From Butyrivibrio sp. M55 (GTDB lineage: Bacteria; Bacillota; Clostridia; Lachnospirales; Lachnospiraceae), in NCBI RefSeq assembly GCF_900116865.1, contig NZ_FPCD01000004.1, forward strand, positions 1-64,000: 64,000 nucleotides of DNA, read 5' to 3'. The notes beneath the pieces are model-generated. The model did no database searches. It was not told the DNA's origin and saw only the letters and a program-made list of their open reading frames with translations. Positions 45,258-53,856 of this stretch are shown here, one piece after another (within the stretch, counting starts at the first letter, position 1; the number at the start of each line of letters is the position of its first letter). Made by a program: the position numbers and the translations under genes.

Positions 45258-45278
45258 AACAGCATGAGGGGGATATAT

Positions 45279-45932
45279 ATGCGCATAGGAGTATTGTCTG
45301 ACACGCATGGACTTCTGAGGCAGGAAGTGATAGAAGGATTAAGCGGTGTGGACCACATAATTCATGCAGGAGATATAGATGACAGAAGCGTGATCGAGAG
45401 ACTTGAGGAGATTGCGCCTGTAACGGTCGTTAGAGGGAATGCTGATAAAGAGTGGGCAAAAGATATTCCTGAGAGTGCTACGCTGGATTGTCTCGGTAAT
45501 AAGATATTTGTGATTCACAACAAGGGTAAGATAACTGAGCTTCCGGCAGATGTTTCTATAGTTATATACGGACACAGTCACAAATATAGCCTTGCCAATA
45601 AGGATGGCGTAGTCTGGTTTAACCCCGGATGCTGTGGAAAGCGCAGACTAGGACAAGAAATATCGTATGCGATTCTTGAGGTGAATGGGCGTGAGGATTT
45701 TGAATTTAAGAAGATGGTTATTGCGACTTCGGGATCAACCACAGAATCCAAACTTCCCAAGAACATCGATAGGATTATTTCCAGAGCAATGTCCATGACT
45801 GATAGCGGAAAGTCCTATCAGGAAATCGCAAAGAAACTTAAAATATCTGAAGAACTCGCAGAGAGTATCTGTCGAATGTACCTCACACATCCTGGAGTTG
45901 ATGTGGCGGGAATCTTGCAGAGGATTTCATAA
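45279..45932 (+). CDS. YfcE-type metallophosphoesterase with C-terminal HTH-like extension
   Basis: 217 aa from ATG 45279, which has GAGGGGG upstream; the ATG at 45264 lies before that site. The core of about 155 residues has the metallophosphatase motifs SDTHG, HAGDIDD, VRGNAD, and IYGHSHK with WFNPGCCG. Residues about 160-217 are an extension (MTDSGKSYQEIAKKLKISEEL) that reads like a helix-turn-helix. Members of this family hydrolyse phosphodiesters. It follows msrA by 21 bases and is probably in its operon. Confidence 0.82.
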   Translation: MRIGVLSDTHGLLRQEVIEGLSGVDHIIHAGDIDDRSVIERLEEIAPVTVVRGNADKEWAKDIPESATLDCLGNKIFVIHNKGKITELPADVSIVIYGHSHKYSLANKDGVVWFNPGCCGKRRLGQEISYAILEVNGREDFEFKKMVIATSGSTTESKLPKNIDRIISRAMSMTDSGKSYQEIAKKLKISEELAESICRMYLTHPGVDVAGILQRIS

Positions 45933-45997
45933 CGTCCCGTGTTTATGCTATAGTAGACGCAATATGTAAACAATTTTTCGTAAAGCGCAGGTAGATT

Positions 45998-46837
45998 ATG
46001 GGACGAATGGATAACAAACTCGCAATAGTAACCGGGGCAAATTCCGGTATGGGAATGGCTACGGTGGAGGCACTAAGTGACGAAGGGGCAAAGGTAATAA
46101 TGCTGTGCAGGAGTGAAAAACGCGGCAAAGAAGCACTTCAGAAATTGAGCGAAAAAAATGACAGACAGCTTGAACTCATGCTCTGCAATCTTGGGGATTA
46201 TGATTCAATTCGTTCTTTTGTTTCCCAGGTAAAAGAAAAATATAAGAAGATAGACGTACTTGTAAATAATGCAGGTTTTATTTCTTTGGACAGACAAGAA
46301 ACGAAGGAAGGGCTTGAGAGACAGTTTGGAATCAATCATATAGGTCATTTTCTTCTCACTACAGAGCTTATAAGTATGATGGACAAAGGCTCAAGAATAG
46401 TCAATGTCGCATCCGGAGCACACAAGACTGGAAAGATACATTTTGATGATATAAACCTGACAAAGGGGTATAACGTCATAAAGGGGTATTCCCAGAGCAA
46501 GCTCGCAAATGTTCTTTTTACAAGGGAACTTGCACGAAGGCTCAAAGACAAAGGGATTATGGTCAACTGCTGTCATCCCGGCGCAGTTGCGACCAACATT
46601 GGTATAGACAGAGAGACAGGATTTGGAAAAACAATAACAGGTCTTTTGAAGCCTTTTTTCCAAACACCTGCCGAAGGCGCGAGAACAGCCATTTTCCTTT
46701 CAACTGATGATTCGGTAAAAGATATTACCGGAGAATATTTTTACAGATGCAAGATTGCTAACTCATCGCGAAGATCGAAAGATATGAACCTTGCCAAAAA
46801 ACTTTACGAATTTAGCGAAAAGCTTGTAAATGCCTAA
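45998..46837 (+). CDS. Short-chain dehydrogenase/reductase
   Basis: 279 aa. NAD(P)-binding TGANSGMGMA at about 13-22, the NNAG motif in VLVNNAGF, catalytic Tyr/Lys in YSQSKLAN, and Ser in NVASGAH. The arrangement is like retinol-dehydrogenase/WWOX-type SDRs. Substrate not predictable. AGGTAGATT precedes the start. Confidence 0.88.
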   Translation: MGRMDNKLAIVTGANSGMGMATVEALSDEGAKVIMLCRSEKRGKEALQKLSEKNDRQLELMLCNLGDYDSIRSFVSQVKEKYKKIDVLVNNAGFISLDRQETKEGLERQFGINHIGHFLLTTELISMMDKGSRIVNVASGAHKTGKIHFDDINLTKGYNVIKGYSQSKLANVLFTRELARRLKDKGIMVNCCHPGAVATNIGIDRETGFGKTITGLLKPFFQTPAEGARTAIFLSTDDSVKDITGEYFYRCKIANSSRRSKDMNLAKKLYEFSEKLVNA

Positions 46838-46881
46838 GCCGGCATAATTACATAGACATCATAGAAAAACGGAGGCATATT

Positions 46882-47781
46882 ATGAAAAGGGAATTTGTTG
46901 CAAAAGTTATGGCATGGGGAGTGGCAGTAAGCATGCTGTGGAATCCGGTGGCTGTATTCGCGGCGGAATTTGATGAAGGATTCGAAGAAAATTATGTGGA
47001 GGAATTTGAAGACGAAGAATACGTAGAAGTCAGTGATCAGACAGTTATTGAAGAGCAGGATGATGAGGCTTTCGTAGAAAGCATTGGCATGACTGACGAA
47101 GAATTGTTGGATTTATATAATGACTATGTTGAAAGCAATAGTAGTAGCAATACCGGGCTTAAAAAACGTTCTTTCATGGTTTTGGAAGAGGATAATTCTG
47201 CTAAGCTACTTAATGGATTCGTAGAATATGCTGCAATGAACGGCATTATTCGAAATAATGCAGCTCAGAAGGATTCTTTGAAAGTATCTTTGATAAGAGC
47301 GCAGTTTAAGGCTGTTGTTGCTTTAAGCAAAGGCGTAGGATATAGTACAGCTTCAGCGCTACTAGATCATTCGCTTCAGAATAAACCGTCAAATCTGGCA
47401 TATTCGCCTAATTCAAAGTTTGCGGCACAGATAGCTGAATCCCGTGAATGCGAAGCTATCGTGGGCGATTTTAAGAAACAGGTTGAAGGACTTGATATAA
47501 CAGAAAAAATCATAACAGGAAGTACAACATTAAACAGTACAACAGACTTACATCTTTCTTATAACAAGGTCAGCTATAAAGTTGCAGGAAAAAAAGTGGA
47601 TGGACAGTGGAAGCTGGCAATAACATTTTTTGACAGGTACGATTTTGAAGTACAGGCTTGGAAGAATACAATGACGAGTAGCGATATTGTTAAGATAGTG
47701 AATAACTACGCTGCGTATGCGCAGGAGAACGGTGCTATTGTACCTTATGACATAAAGATTACCGTGGAAAAATCTTTTTGA
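46882..47781 (+). CDS. Secreted protein of unknown function
   Basis: 299 aa. A clear signal peptide (about 1-28, ending VFAAE) is followed by a strongly acidic stretch (DEGFEENYVEEFEDEEYVE, 31-49) and a globular domain with no cysteine ligands or catalytic motif that I recognise. CGGAGG precedes the start; a terminator follows. Probably exported to the surface. Confidence 0.65.
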   Translation: MKREFVAKVMAWGVAVSMLWNPVAVFAAEFDEGFEENYVEEFEDEEYVEVSDQTVIEEQDDEAFVESIGMTDEELLDLYNDYVESNSSSNTGLKKRSFMVLEEDNSAKLLNGFVEYAAMNGIIRNNAAQKDSLKVSLIRAQFKAVVALSKGVGYSTASALLDHSLQNKPSNLAYSPNSKFAAQIAESRECEAIVGDFKKQVEGLDITEKIITGSTTLNSTTDLHLSYNKVSYKVAGKKVDGQWKLAITFFDRYDFEVQAWKNTMTSSDIVKIVNNYAAYAQENGAIVPYDIKITVEKSF

Positions 47782-47795
47782 TGTTAGATGATGAA

Positions 47796-47828
47796 AAGGT
47801 CTTGGGAGTGCAACTCTCAAGGCCTTAT
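47796..47828 (+). terminator. Terminator after the secreted protein
   Basis: AAGGTCTTGGGAG and CTCTCAAGGCCTT pair over a 5-base loop with few mismatches, followed by ATTTTA. Confidence 0.65.
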
Positions 47829-47862
47829 TTTAGATAAATTGTTTGTAGGCAATATTGGATAA

Positions 47863-47901
47863 TTGAAAAATAGCCAATTTATGATATAATATAATTAGCC
47901 A
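47863..47901 (+). promoter_or_regulatory. Promoter with TAGCCA direct repeats for the Phd/PIN pair
   Basis: TTGAAA (47863-47868), 16-base spacer, TATAAT (47885-47890). TAGCCA occurs at 47871-47876 and again at 47896-47901, flanking the -10 box; the antitoxin may bind these. Confidence 0.65.
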
Positions 47902-47921
47902 AAATAAAGGAGGTTCTTTAT

Positions 47922-48161
47922 ATGGTAGAAGCAATGGCAACTGCTACAGAAATGAAAAATCAGTTTGGAAAATACCTTCAGATGGTTATAAATGGAAATG
48001 AAGTTATCATAACTAAAAATGGTCAGGAAGTAGGTAGATTTATTCCTAAAGCAAAAACCGTATCATACCTTACAGATTCTCTTACAGGTATATTAAAAGG
48101 GAATTATGACTATGATGCTAGAGAGGATGCTTTAAAAGAAAAATATGAGATTACTGATTGA
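47922..48161 (+). CDS. Phd/YefM-type antitoxin
   Basis: 79 aa with AAAGGAGG upstream. The core ATATEMKNQFGKYLQMVINGNEVIITKNGQEVGRFIP (read in parts) is the Phd/YefM DNA-binding fold: a small strand, a helix pair and the ITKNGQ-VGRF beta-hairpin. The C-terminal tail would wrap the toxin. The end overlaps the toxin gene by 17 bases, typical of such operons. Confidence 0.85.
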   Translation: MVEAMATATEMKNQFGKYLQMVINGNEVIITKNGQEVGRFIPKAKTVSYLTDSLTGILKGNYDYDAREDALKEKYEITD

Positions 48162-48561
48162 TGCAAATATAATCCTTGATGTTCTTCAAAAAAGAGAACC
48201 ACATTATAGATATTCAGCACTTATTTGGAAGTTATGCGAGACGGGAAAAGCTATCGGCTATGTTTCTGTTCTTACGTTTATGAATATGATGTATATCATG
48301 CGAAAGGAATTATCTCCTGAAAAAATCGAAGATGTATACAAAGCGCTTTCTTTGATATTTACCTTTGAAAAGCTTACTGCTGAAGATGTGAAAAATGCTC
48401 TTGAGATGAAATTAAAAGATTTTGAAGATGCTGTTCAAATACAGACTGCCAAAAGAGTAGAAGCAGATTTCATTATTACAAGGAATGTCAAAGATTTTAT
48501 AAAGAGTCCTATACCGGCATATAGTCCGGAGGAATTGCTGAATCGGATAGAATTAGATTAA
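48145..48561 (+). CDS. PIN-domain toxin (VapC-like)
   Basis: 138 aa. PIN nuclease acidic residues: Asp6 in LLIDANIILD, a mid Glu/Asp in KLTAEDV and KDFEDAVQ, and the final Asp in DFIITRNVKDF. PIN toxins cleave tRNA or rRNA. The reading frame begins inside the antitoxin gene (17-base overlap), which couples their translation. Confidence 0.85.
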   Translation: MRLLIDANIILDVLQKREPHYRYSALIWKLCETGKAIGYVSVLTFMNMMYIMRKELSPEKIEDVYKALSLIFTFEKLTAEDVKNALEMKLKDFEDAVQIQTAKRVEADFIITRNVKDFIKSPIPAYSPEELLNRIELD

Positions 48562-48595
48562 GAAAAGGCGAAAGATATTGAAGAGGATAAACTAA

Positions 48596-48778
48596 ATGAA
48601 TAATAATGATGAGATGACGGATAAACAACTTGTTGTCAATCTGATTGAAAATTACATGAATCTTATGAGAATTAAAAATGCTGATGATAAGGATAAAGAG
48701 ATAAATTTTCAGTTATGCGAATTAAAAGCGAAACTGAAAATTTTAGGAATCAGTAATGAAAATCTGATTATCAAATAA
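48596..48778 (+). CDS. Small protein of unknown function
   Basis: 60 aa, hydrophilic, helical, with GAGG 9 bases before the ATG. Follows the PIN gene by 34 bases in the same direction. No family recognised. Confidence 0.4.
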   Translation: MNNNDEMTDKQLVVNLIENYMNLMRIKNADDKDKEINFQLCELKAKLKILGISNENLIIK

Positions 48779-48792
48779 AATAATTCGTTTTG

Positions 48793-48822
48793 AGGGGCTG
48801 ACTTGAGGGTCAGACCCTTTTA
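48793..48822 (+). terminator. Terminator after the Phd/PIN locus
   Basis: AGGGGCTGAC, loop, GGTCAGACCCT then TTTTA; one unpaired base in the stem. Confidence 0.55.
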
Positions 48823-48934
48823 GGTTTGCGCGCCATGGACGCGGGTTTCTAATGTTTGACATTTTAAGTTGTATGCAATATAATTTTGCAAAAGCACAAG
48901 CGGAATAAATGTTACAGATAAAGAGGTATGCGTC

Positions 48935-49624
48935 ATGAATACAATTACACACGAAAAGAAGAGACTAAGTTATATATTGAAGATCATAGTGATTGTATCT
49001 GCATTTGTAGGCACATCTATAAGTGCTTACGGGGATGGAAGTTCTTTTATGAGCGGTGTGCAGACCTTTATGTATTTTACGACTCAGTCAAACATTGCGA
49101 TAGCTATTATATGTGCGGTCGGTTGTTACAAGCTGGTGCATGGAAAAGATATCGGTAATGTACATTACGTTATCAAATATGTGGGTACGGTTGCAATAAC
49201 GCTTACAGGAGTTGTCTTTTGCTTTGTGCTTGCACCTACACTGGGAGAGAAAGCATGGAATGTACACAATGTGCTCACGCACGTTGTTGTTCCGATAGCT
49301 TCAATCGCAGACTTTTTTGTAATTGCACCCGGTGCCGGAATCAAAAAGAAAAATGTCATCTATGTTATCATTCCTCCGCTGCTTTACGCTATATATGCGG
49401 GGATTGGATATGTCAACGGATGGGAGTTTGCCAAAGGTTACAACTACCCGTACTTTTTCCTGAACTGGGGAAGCCCTGCCGGAGCATTCGGATTTACCGA
49501 TGAGCTGCCGTTTATGGGAAGCGCATGGTGGATAATGGCACTATTTATATTCCTGCTTATTGTTGGATATTGTTATCTGGTAATTGCAGAGAAGATTGAA
49601 AAAAATAATAGTTCAAACAAGTAA
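48935..49624 (+). CDS. Pr6Pr-type integral membrane protein (paralogue 2)
   Basis: 229 aa, six membrane segments. It shares with the protein at 42603 the blocks KYVGTVAITLTGVVF, VVPIASIADFFVI, VIYVIIPPLLYAIYAGIGYV-type and YPYFFLNWGSPAGAFGF. It stands alone between the Phd/PIN locus and thioredoxin. Function unknown. Confidence 0.75.
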   Translation: MNTITHEKKRLSYILKIIVIVSAFVGTSISAYGDGSSFMSGVQTFMYFTTQSNIAIAIICAVGCYKLVHGKDIGNVHYVIKYVGTVAITLTGVVFCFVLAPTLGEKAWNVHNVLTHVVVPIASIADFFVIAPGAGIKKKNVIYVIIPPLLYAIYAGIGYVNGWEFAKGYNYPYFFLNWGSPAGAFGFTDELPFMGSAWWIMALFIFLLIVGYCYLVIAEKIEKNNSSNK

Positions 49625-49665
49625 AAGGAAAGGCGCCTGCAATTAGTGGGTGTAAAGGTAAAAAA

Positions 49666-49983
49666 ATGGAATACAGATTTACAAATGAAAATTTTGATAC
49701 AGAAGTTATGAACAGTGAAGTACCGGTACTTATCGATTTCTATGCGGATTGGTGCGGACCTTGCAAGATGATGGGACCTGTAGTTGAGGAACTTGCAAAA
49801 GAGTATGACGGCAAGGTGAAAGTAGGTAAGATTAATGTAGATGAGCAGCCTGAGCTTGCGCAGAAATACGGAGTTATGAGCATTCCGTACTTTGCATTCA
49901 TCAAGAACGGCGAGCTTGTTTCTGATGAGATGGGTGCCGTTCCCAAGGACAGACTTGCGGCTAAATTACAGGAAATGCTATAA
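49666..49983 (+). CDS. trxA: Thioredoxin
   Basis: 105 aa, full length. Active site DWCGPCKMM (Trp-Cys-Gly-Pro-Cys-Lys) at about 28-36, cis-Pro in MSIPYFAFIKNG at about 75. A general disulfide reductase of the cytoplasm. Confidence 0.94.
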   Translation: MEYRFTNENFDTEVMNSEVPVLIDFYADWCGPCKMMGPVVEELAKEYDGKVKVGKINVDEQPELAQKYGVMSIPYFAFIKNGELVSDEMGAVPKDRLAAKLQEML

Positions 49984-50038
49984 GTACTCGGCAAAATATG
50001 ATATAGTAATGGATAAAAAAATTTGACGGAGGCAGCTT

Positions 50039-50587
50039 ATGACATTTGAGGAAATATCCATTAAGGACAAACTTGGAAGAACTGTAATACTTAGAAGTGC
50101 AACAACGGATGATGCGGAGGACCTTATAAAGTACATGAAGGTCACTTCGGGAGAGACACCTTATCTTATAAGAGAGCCGGAAGAGGTTACTCTTACCAAG
50201 GAGGATGAGGAGAATTTCCTCAAATCGAAGATGTCTAATGAGCGAGAGCTTATGCTCGTTGCAACAATAGATGGTAAACACGTGGGAAACTGTTCGCTTA
50301 TGAGCCTTGCTTCATATAAAAGATACAGCCACAGATGCGATATTGCCATAGCTTTATATAAGGAATACTGCGGATGCGGAATCGGTAAAGCAATGCTTGA
50401 GACCGTTCTTGATGTAGCAAAAAAGATTGGTTATGAGCAGGCGGAACTTGAAGTCATAGCCGGCAACAAAGCAGCTTATGCTTTATATGAGAAGCTTGGA
50501 TTCAAGAAATACGGCACATTTCCTGACAGCATGAAATATTCTGACGGCACATATGCAGATGCATACTGGATGATGAAAAAGCTCTGA
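50039..50587 (+). CDS. GNAT-family N-acetyltransferase
   Basis: 182 aa. Motif A in CDIAIALYKEYCGCGIGKAML (here read around the CGCGIGKA loop) at about 100-120 and the late NKAAYALYEKLGFKKYG give a typical GNAT fold of the RimL/diamine type. Substrate unknown. CGGAGG precedes the ATG. Confidence 0.88.
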   Translation: MTFEEISIKDKLGRTVILRSATTDDAEDLIKYMKVTSGETPYLIREPEEVTLTKEDEENFLKSKMSNERELMLVATIDGKHVGNCSLMSLASYKRYSHRCDIAIALYKEYCGCGIGKAMLETVLDVAKKIGYEQAELEVIAGNKAAYALYEKLGFKKYGTFPDSMKYSDGTYADAYWMMKKL

Positions 50588-50717
50588 TCGGTAGTCTAAA
50601 CAGATAACTACAAAAAATAAGTTGATATGTGGACAAAAAATGAAAGGTATATCGGTAGTATTCGTAATAAAATCTTTGTAATTGGCGATAACTCAGCACT
50701 TTGCGAAGGAGAATAGC

Positions 50718-51617
50718 GTGGAAAACTACAACAGATTATCGGATGCAAATATCATCACAGCGAAATACATGGATTCCATATTAATAGAATCCAGATATAT
50801 CGATTCGGTTAAAGCAAACACAGAGACAGAGCTCTTTGGTGATAAGTTTTCAATGCCGGTTATGACGCCTGCTTTTTCACATCTGGGCAACTATAACGGC
50901 CGCGAGAAGACAGGACTTGAAGAATACTCAGAGGCTGCAAAAGAGCTTAATATTCTCAATTTCTGCGGCATGATGGAGAACGATCTTTTCAAAAAGATTG
51001 CAGATACAGGCGCCAAGACCGTAAGGATAGTAAAGCCTTACGCCGACAACGGCAAAGTCAAAGATCAGATGCAGTATGCAGAATCTGTCGGAGCCTTTGG
51101 AATAGGAATGGATATCGACCATATATTTGGAGAAAACGGCTATGATGTTGTAATGGGCGAAGACATGACATTTCAGACCGAAGACATGCTCCGTTCTTAT
51201 GTGGAACTTACCAAGCTTCCCTTTATCGTAAAAGGCGTGCTGAGTGTGGCGGATGCCAAGAAGTGCGCGGAGATAGGAGCAAAGGCAATCATAATAAGTC
51301 ATCATCACGGACGAGTTCCCTACGCGGTTCCACCCATGATGGTACTTCCTGAGATAAAAGATGTTCTGGAAGGAACGGGAGTTAAGATAATAGTCGACTG
51401 CGGAATAGCTTCGGGTGCAGATGTATTTAAGGCAATTGCGCTTGGTGCAGACGCTGCGGCTGTTGGCAGATCAATGCTTCCGTCTCTTGAAAGTGAAGGA
51501 AAAGATGGTGTGAAGAAATTCATCACCGGAGTTGGAAATGAACTTAGATATATCATGAGTTCAACCGGATTTGAGACTGTTTCAGATATCGACAGCTCCG
51601 TTCTTTACGAGCTCTGA
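50718..51617 (+). CDS. FMN-dependent alpha-hydroxy-acid oxidase-like protein
   Basis: 299 aa from a GTG at 50718 with AAGGAG 7 bases before it; a TTG further up lacks a site. A TIM barrel of the lactate oxidase/IPP isomerase type: FSMPVMTPAFSHLG, LPFIVKGVLSVADAKKC with the catalytic Lys, IIISHHHGR (the usual SNHGGR with His for Asn and Gly), IIVDCGIASGADVFKAIALGAD and AAVGRSM for FMN phosphate. The altered SHHHGR suggests a substrate other than lactate. The epimerase-like gene follows after 19 bases. Confidence 0.8.
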   Translation: MENYNRLSDANIITAKYMDSILIESRYIDSVKANTETELFGDKFSMPVMTPAFSHLGNYNGREKTGLEEYSEAAKELNILNFCGMMENDLFKKIADTGAKTVRIVKPYADNGKVKDQMQYAESVGAFGIGMDIDHIFGENGYDVVMGEDMTFQTEDMLRSYVELTKLPFIVKGVLSVADAKKCAEIGAKAIIISHHHGRVPYAVPPMMVLPEIKDVLEGTGVKIIVDCGIASGADVFKAIALGADAAAVGRSMLPSLESEGKDGVKKFITGVGNELRYIMSSTGFETVSDIDSSVLYEL

Positions 51618-51636
51618 TGCTCAGAAAGGCACAAAC

Positions 51637-52458
51637 ATGAGACTTGGCACATCATCACCTCTTTCATATGACTCTGCCGAGAACTGGGCTAAGACACAAG
51701 TTGACCTTGGCTGCAGGACAGTTGTTTTTCCTGTGCAGAGTAATGAACCTGAGAAAAAGATAATTGAATATAAGGAAGCAGCCGACAAAGCAGGACTTTC
51801 CATAGCAGAGGTCGGAGTCTGGAGAAATGCTCTTTCGCAGGATCCCGACGAAAGAAAGCAAAACATGGACTACTGCGTTGAACAGCTTAGACTCGCAGAT
51901 TTCGTGGGCGCAAGGTGCTGCGTTAACGTGGCGGGTGCTTTCGGTCCCAAATGGGACGGCCCTTACAAGGAGAATTTTTCTGATGAAGCAAGGAAAAAGA
52001 CTATCCAAATGGTGAGGGATATAATCGACAGAGCAGATGTAAAGAATACTTTTTTTACCCTCGAACCTATGCCGTGGATGATTCCTACAAGCCCCAAGGA
52101 CTATTCAAGACTTCTTGAAGAAGTAGACAGAGACAGGTTTGCGGTTCATATGGATATCATAAATATGACAAGTTCGATTGAGCGCTATTTTAAGGCGGAA
52201 GAGTTTGTTGACGAGTGTGCGGAAATACTTGGAGACAAAATACGAAGCTGTCATATAAAAGATGTACATCTAAGCACGGAGTATACAACAAGACTTATCG
52301 AATGTGCTCCCGGTTGCGGCGAGTTTCCGCTTAGATACTATGTATCCAAAATGGATGCCTTAGACAAGGACATGCCTGTAATACTTGAGCACCTCAGCAC
52401 AGACGAAGAATACTACAAATACATGGACTACCTTAAGACAATCCTTGATGGTATCTGA
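51637..52458 (+). CDS. Sugar-phosphate isomerase/epimerase (TIM barrel)
   Basis: 273 aa from ATG 51637 (MRLGTSSP); the longer frame overlaps the upstream gene. Xylose-isomerase-like barrel: FFTLEPMPWMIP with the metal-binding Glu, HMDIINM with the next His/Asp, SCHIKDVHL and the final Glu in PVILEHL. It probably acts on a keto-sugar or related polyol. Co-transcribed with the hydroxy-acid oxidase-like gene, so the two may share a sugar-acid pathway. Confidence 0.8.
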   Translation: MRLGTSSPLSYDSAENWAKTQVDLGCRTVVFPVQSNEPEKKIIEYKEAADKAGLSIAEVGVWRNALSQDPDERKQNMDYCVEQLRLADFVGARCCVNVAGAFGPKWDGPYKENFSDEARKKTIQMVRDIIDRADVKNTFFTLEPMPWMIPTSPKDYSRLLEEVDRDRFAVHMDIINMTSSIERYFKAEEFVDECAEILGDKIRSCHIKDVHLSTEYTTRLIECAPGCGEFPLRYYVSKMDALDKDMPVILEHLSTDEEYYKYMDYLKTILDGI

Positions 52459-52470
52459 AAAAAATATATG

Positions 52471-52499
52471 TTGAAAGTCGCACCAAAAATGAATATAAT
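52471..52499 (+). promoter_or_regulatory. Sigma-A promoter for the VWA operon
   Basis: TTGAAA (52471-52476), 17-base spacer, perfect TATAAT (52494-52499). It lies upstream of a terminator-like hairpin at 52575, so its transcripts carry a leader of about 135 bases before the first gene. Confidence 0.7.
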
Positions 52500-52574
52500 G
52501 TTTCATAAAGGTTAATATTTTTGTATGTAAAATCGATAAAAAGTGCGATGGCAGGCAGAAAATTTAAGACTTTA

Positions 52575-52617
52575 AGAGTCACTTTTTTAGTATTTTTAGG
52601 AAAGTGGCTCTTTTTTT
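52575..52617 (+). terminator. Terminator or attenuator in the leader of the VWA operon
   Basis: AGAGTCACTT (52575-52584) pairs with AAGTGGCTCT (52602-52611, one G-T) and is followed by TTTTTTT. A small competing hairpin GACT-TTAAG-AGTC (52568-52580) shares the left arm, so the structure could be switched. Confidence 0.6.
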
Positions 52618-52642
52618 GTGCGCTATTATTGGGAGATAAGGA

Positions 52643-53053
52643 ATGGACAAAAGACTTGCAGGGAAGATACGGCGATATCCTGATGAGATAGCTAAGATAC
52701 AGGACTCACTTCAGGATATATTGAACAAGATATCCGGATGTACAGAATCGGGCGATGATATGCAGTTAAGACTGCTTGTGCCGAGACTTCGGTATCTGAA
52801 ATCCATGATAGAGGTTCTAAAGGGCGACATGAACGATACTTTATCAGGGATTGATGAATCGGACAGTGTGACGAAGCAGGTGATAATGCAGCAGATATTG
52901 CTACTGGATGGCTTGCACGGACAGCTTTCGGGAATCGCGGATACTATAAGCGTATCGCTTAAGGCGCTTGATGAATCAGGTAAACAGGTACTTATGGCAG
53001 AAATAATGAAGAGGTGCAGCGACCTACAAGCTGCAGCTAAGGAGCTTACATGA
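52643..53053 (+). CDS. Small helical protein, operon gene 1
   Basis: 136 aa, all-helical, charged, no membrane segment, no recognised family. GGGAGATAAGG precedes the start. Its stop overlaps the next start by four bases (ATGA). It probably forms a complex with the membrane protein behind it. Confidence 0.65.
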   Translation: MDKRLAGKIRRYPDEIAKIQDSLQDILNKISGCTESGDDMQLRLLVPRLRYLKSMIEVLKGDMNDTLSGIDESDSVTKQVIMQQILLLDGLHGQLSGIADTISVSLKALDESGKQVLMAEIMKRCSDLQAAAKELT

Positions 53054-53856
53054 ATAAAGATGTTTTACTGGATAAATTTAAAAAGAATGTAGTTAGATTT
53101 GGCATCGGAGCGACTATTTTTGTTGTCGCACTTATTTTGAAGATAGTAGTCGGAATCTTTACGGATATACTTGTTGTCTATGCCGGAATACGTCTTTTCG
53201 GAGTGCTTTCGGCACTTACAACTATTCTTTTGTTAGTGGGAATTGCAGCATGCGCGGGTACTCTGGCTATACTCCTTATATCGCGCGCTGAACTTAGGAA
53301 GCAGGAAGTAATCGAATCGGCTGATTCAAATGCGGGTCCTGTTTTGAAAGTAAAGGGAAAGCTTGATCCCGTCCAGATCAGAAACAGTCTGATCACGGAA
53401 GGTGATAAGTGGCTGAGCGTCGTTTCACCGGCCAATCCGAAGGAAGCAGCGGAGATGGACGTTGCTCTTAAGAGTGTAAAAGAGACTATGGCGCAGATGG
53501 ATGATTACCAGCTCAGGCTAAAAAATCTTTTGGACAGCAACGGTGCGGATGCACTTAGGGACACAGAGGAAGTGCTTGATGGCGTTGAGCAGCATATTTG
53601 CAGAAATGTCAGAAAGCTTCTTAATATTATGACGGTTTCAAGCCCGAATACACAGAACGATCTTGATGTTGTTGAACTTACAGCTAAGAATTGTGCAGAC
53701 GATAACAACAGACTTTTACAGACTACAAAGGAGTTTATTGTTGCGGTAACTGAATTCCTCAACTCGCAGGGAGACAGCGGAAGTGGCATAAACGAGGTTG
53801 AAGTATATAAGAATGCTCTTACTACGCAGATAGAAGAGGGAGGAATTTATTCATGA
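53050..53856 (+). CDS. Membrane-anchored helical protein, operon gene 2
   Basis: 268 aa. Two membrane segments at about 17-42 and 50-78, then a helical cytoplasmic part (about 80-268) with repeated hydrophobic heptads. The plan is like XpaC-type proteins that accompany TelA in stress operons, but I cannot confirm homology. Overlaps both neighbours by four bases (ATGA), so all three are translated together. Confidence 0.65.
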   Translation: MNKDVLLDKFKKNVVRFGIGATIFVVALILKIVVGIFTDILVVYAGIRLFGVLSALTTILLLVGIAACAGTLAILLISRAELRKQEVIESADSNAGPVLKVKGKLDPVQIRNSLITEGDKWLSVVSPANPKEAAEMDVALKSVKETMAQMDDYQLRLKNLLDSNGADALRDTEEVLDGVEQHICRNVRKLLNIMTVSSPNTQNDLDVVELTAKNCADDNNRLLQTTKEFIVAVTEFLNSQGDSGSGINEVEVYKNALTTQIEEGGIYS

